Assembly (NCBI RefSeq): GCF_900130055.1
Contig: NZ_FQXU01000003.1
Coordinates: 461,627 to 525,626, forward strand
Direction of reading: 5' to 3'
Length of the DNA stretch: 64,000 nt
Source of the DNA: Clostridium intestinale DSM 6191
GTDB lineage: Bacteria; Bacillota; Clostridia; Clostridiales; Clostridiaceae
A program made the translations under genes and the position numbers. The notes beneath the pieces were generated by a model that saw nothing but the letters and a program-made list of their open reading frames with translations, was not told where the DNA came from and made no database searches. Each line of letters starts with the position of its first letter. The first letter of the stretch is position 1. Below are positions 52,032 to 60,229 of this stretch, piece by piece.

Positions 52032-53138
52032 ATGTGGCTTATAATTATTTTGTCATTGTTAATATTAATTTTAATCGTCGGATTATTATTTATGAAAATT
52101 TCACCACAGTTTGGATCTAAAGCAACAGGAGATTCCTTTGATAGAATTAAGAGTTCTAAAAATTTTAAAAATGGTAAGTTTATAAACCTTGAGGATACTT
52201 CTATGATGACAAAATTTGATTTTGATACTATGGTGAAATATTTTTCAAATAGTCAAGATAAAGTGCCAAAATTTTCTCTTCCAATTGAAAAAATCAATGT
52301 TAATTCATTTGAGCGTAATAATGGAAAAGACATAAAATTAACTTGGTTTGGACATTCAACTTTGCTTTTAGAAGTGAATAATAAAAAAATATTATTAGAT
52401 CCCATGCTTTCTGAAGTACCTGCACCACTTCCAATGTTGGCATCTAAAAGATTTAGTAAAAGTATTCCATTAGAAATAGTTGATTTTCCAGCACTAGATG
52501 CCGTCTTAATATCACATGACCATTATGATCATTTAGATTATTTAACTATAATTAAGCTAAAAGACAAGGTGAAAAAATTTTACGTACCACTTGGTATTGG
52601 AGAACATTTAAAATTATGGGGAATAGACAAATCAAAAATTATAGAATTAGATTGGTGGCAGGAATCAAAGCTTGATGAAATGACTTTTATTTCTACCCCT
52701 TCCCGTCACTTTTCTGGTAGAGGATTATTCAACATGAATAGCACCCTATGGTGTTCTTGGGTTATAAAGAGTAACAATCACAGCATCTTTTTCAGCGGAG
52801 ATAGTGGATATAACAAAGATTTTAAAGAAATTGGAGATAAATATGGCCCCTTTGATTTAACGATGCTTGAATGCGGTCAATATAATGAGGGCTGGTCAGA
52901 TATTCATATGATGCCTGAAGAAACTGTTAAGGCTAACATGGATTTGAAAGGAAAAACATTAATGCCCATACATTGGGGAGCTTTTAAATTATCCGTCCAC
53001 TCTTGGTATGAACCTATTGAAAGATTATTAAAAGAAGCAAACATATTTAATGTTAACGTAATTACTCCAAAAATTGGTGAAACTGTAGTTGTCGCAAAAC
53101 CAAAAGAATTTGAGAAATGGTGGAGGCAGTATATTTAA
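52032..53138 (+). CDS. Membrane-anchored NAPE-PLD-like MBL hydrolase
   Basis: The N-terminus has a membrane helix (about 2-22), then LTWFGHSTLLLEV, ISHDHYDHLDY (metal ligands), STPSRHFSGRG, FFSGDSGY and PIHWGAFKLS. This is the pattern of NAPE-PLD/UlaG-like MBL phospholipases. I start at the ATG at 52032 (368 residues) since AAGGA is properly spaced from it. It follows EFR1 by 59 bases and probably shares its transcript. Confidence 0.85.
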   Translation: MWLIIILSLLILILIVGLLFMKISPQFGSKATGDSFDRIKSSKNFKNGKFINLEDTSMMTKFDFDTMVKYFSNSQDKVPKFSLPIEKINVNSFERNNGKDIKLTWFGHSTLLLEVNNKKILLDPMLSEVPAPLPMLASKRFSKSIPLEIVDFPALDAVLISHDHYDHLDYLTIIKLKDKVKKFYVPLGIGEHLKLWGIDKSKIIELDWWQESKLDEMTFISTPSRHFSGRGLFNMNSTLWCSWVIKSNNHSIFFSGDSGYNKDFKEIGDKYGPFDLTMLECGQYNEGWSDIHMMPEETVKANMDLKGKTLMPIHWGAFKLSVHSWYEPIERLLKEANIFNVNVITPKIGETVVVAKPKEFEKWWRQYI

Positions 53139-53146
53139 CAATCTAA

Positions 53147-53242
53147 ATTATAGATCTTCTAGAAGAAAGCTTTGGTAAAAATCTAATTAACTTACTTAGA
53201 AAATTTTCTATTCATCCAGATTTCAAAAAACATTATTTGTAA
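53147..53242 (+). pseudogene. Possible gene remnant after MBL gene
   Basis: A 31-codon open frame without a start codon reads DLLEESFGKNLINLLRKF and ends HYL before TAA. Its helix-like composition suggests the degraded C-terminus of an older gene. I cannot name a family, and a chance open frame is possible. Confidence 0.2.
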
Positions 53243-53246
53243 TAAG

Positions 53247-53283
53247 AAATAGTAGATCCAAGAAAAGTTGGACTCTACTATTT
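53247..53283 (+). terminator. Terminator after the EFR1/MBL unit
   Basis: Arms AAATAGTAGA and TCTACTATTT plus inner TCCAA/TTGGA, then TTTATTC. It also faces the MocR gene on the minus strand. Confidence 0.85.
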
Positions 53284-53316
53284 TTTATTCTATTAAATCC
53301 CTTAAGTCACATCCCT

Positions 53317-54675
53317 CTAAGCATAAACTTCCATTAAAGCTCGAATTTCTAAAATTATATCAGTAATACTCCTGATATCTTCTTCTGGAATACTAGAAAT
53401 ACATAATCTTAAATAATTAAAATCTCTTTTTTCCCATTCTTCTTTCAAAAAGTACTCTTCCATTGAACTTATTAATATTCCTCGGTTTTTAAGATTATTT
53501 TTAAGCAAATTTATATCTATATATTTAGGTAACTTAGCCCAAATAAATATTCCGTTCTCTGGAACATGCCAAAGGAGGTTATTAGGGCTCAGAGTATCTA
53601 TAATCTCCTTTGCTCTTCTTAGTTTCGCTTCATAGGATTTTTTAACTTTTTTAACGTGTTTTTCGTACATACCTGATTTTATAAAAATATCTAAAGCTGC
53701 TTGGGTAAGTTTTGAGGTGTTAAGGTCACTTATATATTTAAGATTTACTACAGATTCGGCTAATTTTTGAGGCAGTACAGCTACCCCTAATCTTAATCCA
53801 GGCATGAAGGTTTTAGAAAAACTCTTTATATAAACCGTACTTTTAGTTATATCATAATAATGAATAGGCATAGAACCCTTCTTATATCCTAAATCAGCTA
53901 AATAGTCATCCTCTATCACAATGATATTATACTTATTACAAAGTTCAGCAATTTTTTTCTTGTTATTTTCAGTGAGACTATACCCTGTTGGATTATGATG
54001 TCTTGGTATCACATAAAATGCAGCAATATCACCTTTCTTAAATAACATCTCAATCTTCTTAAAATCAAATCCATCTTCTTTTCTTTCAATTCCCACAACA
54101 TCTACTTCTAAATAACTAGCTAAGTTTAATGCAATGCTATATGTAGGAACTTCTACAAGTAACTTTCCTTTATTATTTTTAAAAATAGACTGAAATACCA
54201 AACTTATAGCCTGCTGTGCTCCATGAGTCACAATAATCCTGTCTGAAGTTGTATATACCCCCTTGCTTTCAAATTCATTCTTAAGTGATTCTCTAAAAGA
54301 CAGCAATCCAATAGTTGATTCGTAATCAAGTAAGGTACTTTTATACTCTTCTATTGCATTATTAATTGAGTGAGCAAATTCTCTATATGGAATCAGTTTG
54401 CTATCTGGTTTCACCGTAGCAAAATCTATTTTTGTATTTTGCCTAGAAGAATTATTTTCAGAATCTACAAGATAAAATCCACCTCGTGGAATGCTATATA
54501 CCTTATGCTCTCTTTCAAGTTCATTGTATGCTTTATTTACAGTGATTTTATTTAATGAAAGCTTTGAAGCAACTTCCCTACAACTTGGAAGACGCATGTT
54601 TTTCTTTATTTTGCCTTCTTTAATTTCTTTAAATATAAATTCTTTAACTATATCTGTTTTACTTATGTTATTCAT
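53317..54675 (-). CDS. MocR-type regulator (GntR + aminotransferase)
   Basis: A GntR winged helix (residues about 1-70, RLPSCREVASKLSLNKITVNKAYNELE) is fused to a PLP-dependent aminotransferase domain with YIKSFSKTFMPGLRLGVAVLP holding the Schiff-base lysine. Such regulators sense PLP or amino compounds. The gene is divergent from the GNAT acetyltransferase gene at 54797; a CTGTA/TACAG dyad (54694-54709) lies between. Confidence 0.9.
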   Translation of the reverse strand: MNNISKTDIVKEFIFKEIKEGKIKKNMRLPSCREVASKLSLNKITVNKAYNELEREHKVYSIPRGGFYLVDSENNSSRQNTKIDFATVKPDSKLIPYREFAHSINNAIEEYKSTLLDYESTIGLLSFRESLKNEFESKGVYTTSDRIIVTHGAQQAISLVFQSIFKNNKGKLLVEVPTYSIALNLASYLEVDVVGIERKEDGFDFKKIEMLFKKGDIAAFYVIPRHHNPTGYSLTENNKKKIAELCNKYNIIVIEDDYLADLGYKKGSMPIHYYDITKSTVYIKSFSKTFMPGLRLGVAVLPQKLAESVVNLKYISDLNTSKLTQAALDIFIKSGMYEKHVKKVKKSYEAKLRRAKEIIDTLSPNNLLWHVPENGIFIWAKLPKYIDINLLKNNLKNRGILISSMEEYFLKEEWEKRDFNYLRLCISSIPEEDIRSITDIILEIRALMEVYA

Positions 54676-54693
54676 AATTCCTCACCTCAGTTC

Positions 54694-54751
54694 TGTAGTA
54701 GTACAGATTTTATTTTCCATAATTGAACTACCATATTTTATATTATATACT
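54694..54751. promoter_or_regulatory. Operator dyad and plus-strand promoter between MocR and GNAT genes
   Basis: TCTGTA-GTAG-TACAGA (54694-54709) is a six-base inverted repeat near the MocR start. A plus-strand promoter TTGAAC (54723-54728), 17 bases, TATACT (54746-54751) serves the GNAT gene. Confidence 0.6.
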
Positions 54752-54796
54752 CAACCTATACCAATTAAAATAGTAAGGAATAAAAGAGGTGTTAGT

Positions 54797-55669
54797 ATGA
54801 AAAATCAAATGATATTAGTACAAGTAGCCCAATATGAAGATATAATAAAAAAGTTAAAGGAGATTCCTTTTAATACAATGTTTGCATGTGCTGTACTAGA
54901 ATCCAAAACTCCTGGAAGTGTTTTTGTTGATAATATTTACGAACCTAAAACTTTTTATATTGCTAATTTTTATGGAATGTCTCTCTTATTTGGAGAAACT
55001 GAAAATGAAGCTTTTAACCAAAGTCTCTCTGATTATATGTTAAATGTAGTTCCTCATAGAATAAAACCAGAATGGCTTCAAGTGTATCCTGATAAGTGGA
55101 ATGATAAATTAAAACAAATATTAAATAATAGAATAATAGATTATTCAGCATTAAAAGAGCCCTACACTAAGAAAGATCTTGATATATTCATTGAAAAAAA
55201 TAGAAAAAACCACTTGATTAAATGGACAAGAATAAACCTTAAATATAAAGAATTTAATGTAAATTCAGAACCTCCAGCTAAGTATAGTCTTAAGCAAATA
55301 GACTCAGATATTTATGATAATATTGAAGGCGTCGTTATACCCAAATATCTTTGGAATTCTAAAGAGCAATTTCTATCCGATGGCATTGGATACGCCTTAA
55401 TGAAAGGTGATGATATAGTATCTATAGCCTTTTCTTCCTGTATAATTGGAAATTATTTAGAAATAGGTGTAGAAACCTCAAAAAGCTATAGAGGTATGGG
55501 GTTAGGAAAATATGCATGCATTGGGATGTTGAACTTCTGCAAAAATAATAACTATGTGCCTGTTTGGGCTTGTCATAAAGAAAATGTGGGGTCATATAAA
55601 TTAGCAAAAAGTATAGGTTTTGAGGAATGTGCTGCAATTCCATATTATGAACTTGTATCTAGTAACTAG
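54797..55669 (+). CDS. GNAT family N-acetyltransferase
   Basis: I start at the ATG at 54797 (290 residues) because an AGAGGT site precedes it and the promoter is just upstream; the frame is open further back but overlaps the divergent MocR gene. The N-terminal half is unassigned. The C-terminal GNAT fold shows IGVETSKSYRGMGLGKYACIG with the acetyl-CoA loop RGMGLG and NVGSYKLAKSIGFEE. This two-part layout matches the GNAT_acetyltran family. The substrate is unknown; MocR control suggests an amine. Confidence 0.85.
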   Translation: MKNQMILVQVAQYEDIIKKLKEIPFNTMFACAVLESKTPGSVFVDNIYEPKTFYIANFYGMSLLFGETENEAFNQSLSDYMLNVVPHRIKPEWLQVYPDKWNDKLKQILNNRIIDYSALKEPYTKKDLDIFIEKNRKNHLIKWTRINLKYKEFNVNSEPPAKYSLKQIDSDIYDNIEGVVIPKYLWNSKEQFLSDGIGYALMKGDDIVSIAFSSCIIGNYLEIGVETSKSYRGMGLGKYACIGMLNFCKNNNYVPVWACHKENVGSYKLAKSIGFEECAAIPYYELVSSN

Positions 55670-55737
55670 TATTTAATTTTAAAAGATAGTATTATTTTTA
55701 GAAATATAAAAAGAGGCTATCATCACTTTAAATAGCA

Positions 55738-55767
55738 TTGTAAGTTAATAAAAATTAATGTTATACT
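55738..55767 (+). promoter_or_regulatory. Promoter of the leader peptide/MFS unit
   Basis: TTGTAA (55738-55743), 18-base spacer, TATACT (55762-55767). It lies about 45 bases before the leader ORF. Confidence 0.6.
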
Positions 55768-55813
55768 AAATTTATAACTTTAATTTACATTGCTGTCAAA
55801 AGAGGTGAATTTT

Positions 55814-55876
55814 ATGAAATTTACTATTGATTTCACTCCGTGCAAAGTCATTAAAAATAGAGATTGCATGGAGTAA
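55814..55876 (+). CDS. Leader peptide of the MFS efflux gene
   Basis: A 20-codon ORF starting MKFTIDFTPCK has a strong AGAGGTG site seven bases before its ATG and ends at TAA 62 bases before the MFS start. It overlaps two alternative hairpins. Such short translated leaders upstream of macrolide or lincosamide resistance genes control expression by drug-induced ribosome stalling. The gene is inferred; the peptide has no known relative that I recall. Confidence 0.7.
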   Translation: MKFTIDFTPCKVIKNRDCME

Positions 55877-55930
55877 TAATCTATTAAACTTTGACTTTGC
55901 ATCTTAATTACTAACTATAATTAAGGAGTG
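55834..55930 (+). promoter_or_regulatory. Attenuator with mutually exclusive hairpins
   Basis: Segment 1 (ACTCCGTGCAA, 55835-55845) pairs with segment 2 (TTGCATGGAGT, 55864-55874, one wobble). The overlapping part TGCAAAGTCA (55841-55850) pairs perfectly with segment 3 (TGACTTTGCA, 55892-55901). CACTCC (55834-55839) also complements GGAGTG (55925-55930), the MFS ribosome-binding site. Segments 2 and 3 therefore compete for segment 1. Confidence 0.75.
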
Positions 55931-55938
55931 GAGTTAAA

Positions 55939-57234
55939 ATGAAAAACTTAAAATTTAATAATGAGTTAAAAAATTTTTATATATTACAATTAGGACAATT
56001 TATTTCGCAATTTGGAAATAAAATGACTAGCTTTGCATTAGTTATGTGGACATACGAAAATAGTGGTTCTGTTATATCCTCGTCAGCTTTAACCGTTTGT
56101 ACATTACTTCCGTCTATATCACTTAGTTTTTTTGCAGGTAGTTTTATTGATGGTTGGAATAAGAAAAAGGTAATGCTCATATCTAATGTGATTGCAACTA
56201 TTTTTTCTTTGATAACATTAGCATTAATATCTTTCAATCAATTAAATATTAGTTACTTATACTTAATTAACTTTACCTTAGGCGTGGTTGATGCCTTTCA
56301 AGAACCAACCTCAAATGTGGTGATATCGATAATAGTCCCAAAGAAACATTACACAAAGATAAGTGGTATTCGTTCTTTTACAACGGCCTTTAGCACTACA
56401 TTTGTACCTATTATTTCAACAGGACTTTATGCTTTGGTAGGGCTAAAAGTAATTATTATTTTTGATTTGTTCAGCTTTGTATTTGCATTTATATCTTTGT
56501 TATTTTTTGTGAGTATTCCAAATAATATTATGAAAAATCAAGATAAAAAGGAAAGTTTTTTTGCTAACTGCAAACAAGGAATCGATTATATTATAGGTAG
56601 AAAAGATATTTTCCATCTTATAATTTTTATGGCTTTTGTAAACTTTATTGCATCTATATATAACAGTAACTTAGCACCTATGATTTTATCTAGGAATGGA
56701 AATAACAAATTAGAACTTGGTATGGTTAGCAGTATGATAGGTATAGCTGGAATTATTGGAAGTATCATTGTAACATTAATGAAACAGCCAAAGAAAAAAA
56801 TTCCTGCCATTATCAATACAATGATATTTTCCTTCTTAATTTGTAACAGTATGCTAGGAATTGGTCGTAACTATCAGATATGGATGATTGCTGTTTTTCT
56901 GGGTAATTGTTTAATTCCATTTTTAATAGCTAACGTGGAATATATTATGAGAACAGAAATACCAATAGAAATGCAAGGAAGAGTTTTTTCAGCGAGAAAT
57001 ACCTTACAATACTTCTCTATACCAGTTGGCTACATCCTTGGTGGTGTTTTAACTGATAAACTATTAGTGCCATTTATGAACAAGCCTTCAACTCCACAAT
57101 TATTTTTTTCTTATATTGTTGGTAATGGTAACGGAGCAGGTAATGGTTTAATTTATATTATTATAGCTCTCCTAGGCTTTTTAGGATGTTGTTTCTTTAA
57201 ATTTGATAAACATTTAAAATCTTTAGATAATTAA
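55939..57234 (+). CDS. MFS transporter (macrolide-efflux-like)
   Basis: The 431-residue protein has 12 predicted membrane helices, with QFISQFGNKMTSFALVMWTYE at the start and SFIDGWNKKKVMLISN after helix 2, the Mef/MFS_3 pattern of macrolide efflux-type pumps. Its RBS AAGGAGTGGAG lies within a leader attenuator. Drug class cannot be fixed from sequence; the leader points to ribosome-targeting antibiotics. Confidence 0.85.
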   Translation: MKNLKFNNELKNFYILQLGQFISQFGNKMTSFALVMWTYENSGSVISSSALTVCTLLPSISLSFFAGSFIDGWNKKKVMLISNVIATIFSLITLALISFNQLNISYLYLINFTLGVVDAFQEPTSNVVISIIVPKKHYTKISGIRSFTTAFSTTFVPIISTGLYALVGLKVIIIFDLFSFVFAFISLLFFVSIPNNIMKNQDKKESFFANCKQGIDYIIGRKDIFHLIIFMAFVNFIASIYNSNLAPMILSRNGNNKLELGMVSSMIGIAGIIGSIIVTLMKQPKKKIPAIINTMIFSFLICNSMLGIGRNYQIWMIAVFLGNCLIPFLIANVEYIMRTEIPIEMQGRVFSARNTLQYFSIPVGYILGGVLTDKLLVPFMNKPSTPQLFFSYIVGNGNGAGNGLIYIIIALLGFLGCCFFKFDKHLKSLDN

Positions 57235-57243
57235 ATGAAAAAA

Positions 57244-57280
57244 ATAGCCTTAGACAAATCATTTTAATGTCTAAGGCTAT
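57244..57280. terminator. Bidirectional terminator between MFS and PNPOx-like genes
   Basis: Thirteen-base arms ATAGCCTTAGACA (57244-57256) and complement (57268-57280), with T-rich flanks on both sides. Confidence 0.9.
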
Positions 57281-57308
57281 AATTTTTGAAAGTCCGATTC
57301 TATTATAA

Positions 57309-57680
57309 CTATATTGTTTGTTTAGCAGATACAACAGTTATCTCTAATACCCTGCTTATGAAAGAAAATTTTTCTTTCATCATATCAAAATCTGAACCTT
57401 CTTCAAGGTATTTAGCAGTTCCTTCTATTAAGAATCCTGCTCCCATATGGGTATGTCCCATTACTTCTTTACTTCCTAAAGTTACCTTAACCTTATTATT
57501 TTGTTCTATGTTTTTTTGAGTTTTTCTCATTCCACCTGCTGGTATTAATAGTCTTCCATCTTCAGTGGCAACAAGATATGAATTCCAAGTATTAACTACA
57601 TGCGCTTCGTTGTTACTACAAGATACTATAGCTACTACCCCTTCATGTGATATAACCTCAAGTAATTTTTCATTTAACAT
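57309..57680 (-). CDS. Pyridoxamine 5'-phosphate oxidase-like protein (second copy)
   Basis: The 123-residue protein is a clear paralogue of that at 10000-10389: HEGVVAIVSCSNNEAHVVNTWNSYLVAT, LIPAGGMRKTQKNI, LGSKEVMGHTHMGAGFLIEGTA and FISRVLEITVVSAKQTI. It binds FMN in the split-barrel family. It is divergent from a MocR gene, a pairing expected for vitamin B6-linked genes. The exact substrate is unknown. Confidence 0.88.
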   Translation of the reverse strand: MLNEKLLEVISHEGVVAIVSCSNNEAHVVNTWNSYLVATEDGRLLIPAGGMRKTQKNIEQNNKVKVTLGSKEVMGHTHMGAGFLIEGTAKYLEEGSDFDMMKEKFSFISRVLEITVVSAKQTI

Positions 57681-57750
57681 TTAAATTCCTCCTATGCGAT
57701 TCTGCAAATTTAACTACATTAAAATTTTTAAAAGCCTTAATTTGTGCACA

Positions 57751-57801
57751 TTGACTTTCCTATGAGATAATTATACAATCAAAGTGTAATCATCAAAAGT
57801 G
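57751..57801 (+). promoter_or_regulatory. Promoter region of the second MocR gene
   Basis: TTGACT (57751-57756), 17 bases, TACAAT (57774-57779), with two direct repeats TCAAAGTG (57779-57786) and TCAAAAGTG (57793-57801), possible MocR sites. Confidence 0.55.
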
Positions 57802-57853
57802 CCAATTCTTTTTATTTTATTGGATACAGTTTGTACGGAGGGTGTTTTAAAGT

Positions 57854-59287
57854 ATGATTGTTTTAAATAGTAATTCATCAGTCCCATTATACTTGCAAAT
57901 ATATGAACAAATAAAAAAAAGTATAGTTTCAGGAGAACTTTCGGAGGGCAGTAAACTATATTCAACACGAAGCCTTGCTACATCATTAAATGTCAGTAGA
58001 AATACAGTTGAAAGTGCTTATCAACAGCTTTGTTCAGAAGGATATATTAAAAGTAAAGCAGGTAGCGGATATATAGTTGAAAAACTAGATAGTATGTTAA
58101 TTGCTAAGTTAAAGAGAGAGCCTTCTATAAATATTGAAGAATCTAAAATTAAATTATCTGATGTTAATTATGATAATAATTATAAATATAATTTCAAATA
58201 TGGAGATCTGAGTGCTTCTGATTTCCCTTTAAATCTATGGAAAAGATTATCAAATAAATGTTTAGTATCTATTGATGCCGAGATGATGACATCCTACACA
58301 AACAATAAAGGTGAAGAAGGATTGCGAATAGAAATAATAGATTATTTACATAAATCTAGAGGTGTCTCCTGCACACCAGAACAAATTATTATTACTTCTG
58401 GCTTCGAGCAATGTTTAAGTTTATTATGCCAAATGTTTAGAAATACTTCTTCTAAAATAGCTGTAGAGGATCCAGGCTACAGAGGTGTGAAAGAGATTTT
58501 ATATAACCACGGCTTTGATGTCCTTCCAATTAGCTTAGAAAAGGACGGAATAAATCTTAAAGAACTGGAAAGCTGTTCTGCAAAGGTTGTTTATGTAACG
58601 CCATCTCATCAATTCCCCACTGGCTCAGTGATGCCTATTCAAAAAAGATTACAACTATTAGATTGGGCAAGAAGAGTAAATGGAATTATTATTGAAGATG
58701 ATTATGACAGTGAATTTCGTTATAACTCTAGGCCTATACCTTCAATACAAGGTGTTGATTCAAAAGACTATGTTGTATATATTGGAACTTTTTCAAAGTC
58801 TTTGTCTCCAAGCTTACGACTAAATTACATGATATTACCTCAATCATTACTAGAAAGATATGATACATTATTTAGTACATACCAAACTTCTGTTCCAATA
58901 GTTGAGCAAAAAATAATTCAACAGTTTATGCATTTAGGACATTGGGAAAGTCATCTGCGAAAAATATCTCTTAAAAATAAAAGAAGACATGATATATTAA
59001 TACATTCTATCAATGAATTTATGGGAGATAATGTTATTATTCATGGTAAAAATGCAGGCTTACATGTCTTACTAGAAGTAAATAATGGATTATCTGAAGA
59101 AGAACTAATAGAAAAAGCTAAAGAATATGGTGTTTTAGTTTATCCAGTGTCCATATTTTGGTTACAAAAAGATAAATACACTAATAATATGGTTTTTATT
59201 TGTTTCGGTAGGATGACTGAAAGTGAGATTACTGAAGGTATTCAGCTCCTTAGTAAAGCATGGTTTAGTAAGAATAAAACTTCTTAA
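57854..59287 (+). CDS. MocR-type regulator (PdxR-like)
   Basis: The 477-residue protein joins a GntR winged helix (about 1-75, SKLYSTRSLATSLNVSRNTVESAYQQL) to an aminotransferase domain with YIGTFSKSLSPSLRLNYMILP (Schiff-base Lys). It resembles PdxR, which activates pyridoxal synthesis, but no pdxST lies near; the divergent PNPOx-like gene is the only candidate target. Confidence 0.9.
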   Translation: MIVLNSNSSVPLYLQIYEQIKKSIVSGELSEGSKLYSTRSLATSLNVSRNTVESAYQQLCSEGYIKSKAGSGYIVEKLDSMLIAKLKREPSINIEESKIKLSDVNYDNNYKYNFKYGDLSASDFPLNLWKRLSNKCLVSIDAEMMTSYTNNKGEEGLRIEIIDYLHKSRGVSCTPEQIIITSGFEQCLSLLCQMFRNTSSKIAVEDPGYRGVKEILYNHGFDVLPISLEKDGINLKELESCSAKVVYVTPSHQFPTGSVMPIQKRLQLLDWARRVNGIIIEDDYDSEFRYNSRPIPSIQGVDSKDYVVYIGTFSKSLSPSLRLNYMILPQSLLERYDTLFSTYQTSVPIVEQKIIQQFMHLGHWESHLRKISLKNKRRHDILIHSINEFMGDNVIIHGKNAGLHVLLEVNNGLSEEELIEKAKEYGVLVYPVSIFWLQKDKYTNNMVFICFGRMTESEITEGIQLLSKAWFSKNKTS

Positions 59288-59298
59288 GAAGTAATCTT

Positions 59299-59336
59299 TA
59301 AAAGAATAAAAGAAGTTAGCTTCTTTTATTCTTTTA
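59299..59336 (+). terminator. Terminator after the second MocR gene
   Basis: Seventeen-base perfect arms TAAAAGAATAAAAGAAG (59299-59315) and complement (59320-59336), loop TTAG. Confidence 0.9.
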
Positions 59337-59498
59337 TTCTAAAAAATATAAGAATGGACCTAAGTCCATAGTTGTATGGACTGTCTAATATAAATAATCA
59401 GCATAGTTACTTAAAATACTTTTGTAAATTTAAAAGTTTATCCTTAACTAACCCAATATTCAGGGTATAGGGTTTACCTTTCCTATAAAAAAACTAGT

Positions 59499-60200
59499 TT
59501 AATCTATAGAAACTACTTTGAATCCTTGTCTGTTTGCTTCTTCAGTAAAATTATCTCCGTCAATATGAATACAATAAACTTGGCTTCTATATTTTTCAGG
59601 TGCTAATTCACATAACTTTCTTAAAGATGTGTGTACATTATCTATTGCATCATCAAGACATGTATCATGATATATTAAATTGCCATTCTTTAAAAAGGTG
59701 ATTACATCAATATTCGTTTCAGAAGTATCTCCACTATAAAAAATACTGTTTGACTTATCAAAATCTAGAATATATGAATAAGCATTAACTGATTTTACAT
59801 GCTTAGTTAATTTTGAGTTTATTTCTAAATTCAATGATTCAATTCTAATTCCATCAGGATTATAAACTGAAAAACTCTCATTTTCTTTTAATCCAAGTAA
59901 CTCTAAAAATACTGTTATCTTAACTTTTTCTTTAAAGTATACTTTTGATATTATCTTATACTTCCAATAACAAAATCCAATAAACCCAGCTAAGGAGCCT
60001 ACATGATCTGAATGCATATGCGTAATTAATATGTGAACCTCCTTAACCCCATCCATTAAATCCTTTTCTAAAATTTTCTTGAATACAGTTTCTCCACAAT
60101 CAATTAATAACAAGGTTTTATTTTCTTTAATATATGCCGATGTATTAGCTTCAGTAAAATGATATCCAGAACCTCTTCCTAAAAATTTTAATTTATTCAT
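59499..60200 (-). CDS. RNase Z-like MBL-fold protein of the RtcB operon
   Basis: The 233-residue protein begins MNKLKFLGRGSGYHFTEANTSAYI and has ITHMHSDHVGSLAGF (His61, His63, Asp65, His66), FYSGDTSE and HDTCLDDA. This is the RNase Z/ElaC-like branch of the MBL fold, but it lacks the long exosite arm of tRNase Z. As the last gene of the operon that encodes RtcB it could trim or open RNA ends for ligation. That is inference; MBL proteins have many substrates. Confidence 0.85.
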   Translation of the reverse strand: MNKLKFLGRGSGYHFTEANTSAYIKENKTLLLIDCGETVFKKILEKDLMDGVKEVHILITHMHSDHVGSLAGFIGFCYWKYKIISKVYFKEKVKITVFLELLGLKENESFSVYNPDGIRIESLNLEINSKLTKHVKSVNAYSYILDFDKSNSIFYSGDTSETNIDVITFLKNGNLIYHDTCLDDAIDNVHTSLRKLCELAPEKYRSQVYCIHIDGDNFTEEANRQGFKVVSID

Positions 60201-60229
60201 ATAATACTCCTTATATAATTATAAAGTTT

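Noticed and set aside
54491-54796. N-terminal extension of the GNAT acetyltransferase
   Set aside because: It would overlap the divergent MocR gene and the promoter; the ATG at 54797 has its own binding site.
59337-59498. Y RNA next to the RtcB operon
   Set aside because: Small hairpins (ATGGAC/GTCCAT) are present, but there is no clear long stem, promoter or terminator that supports an RNA gene; Y RNA would be expected near the Ro60 gene outside the window.
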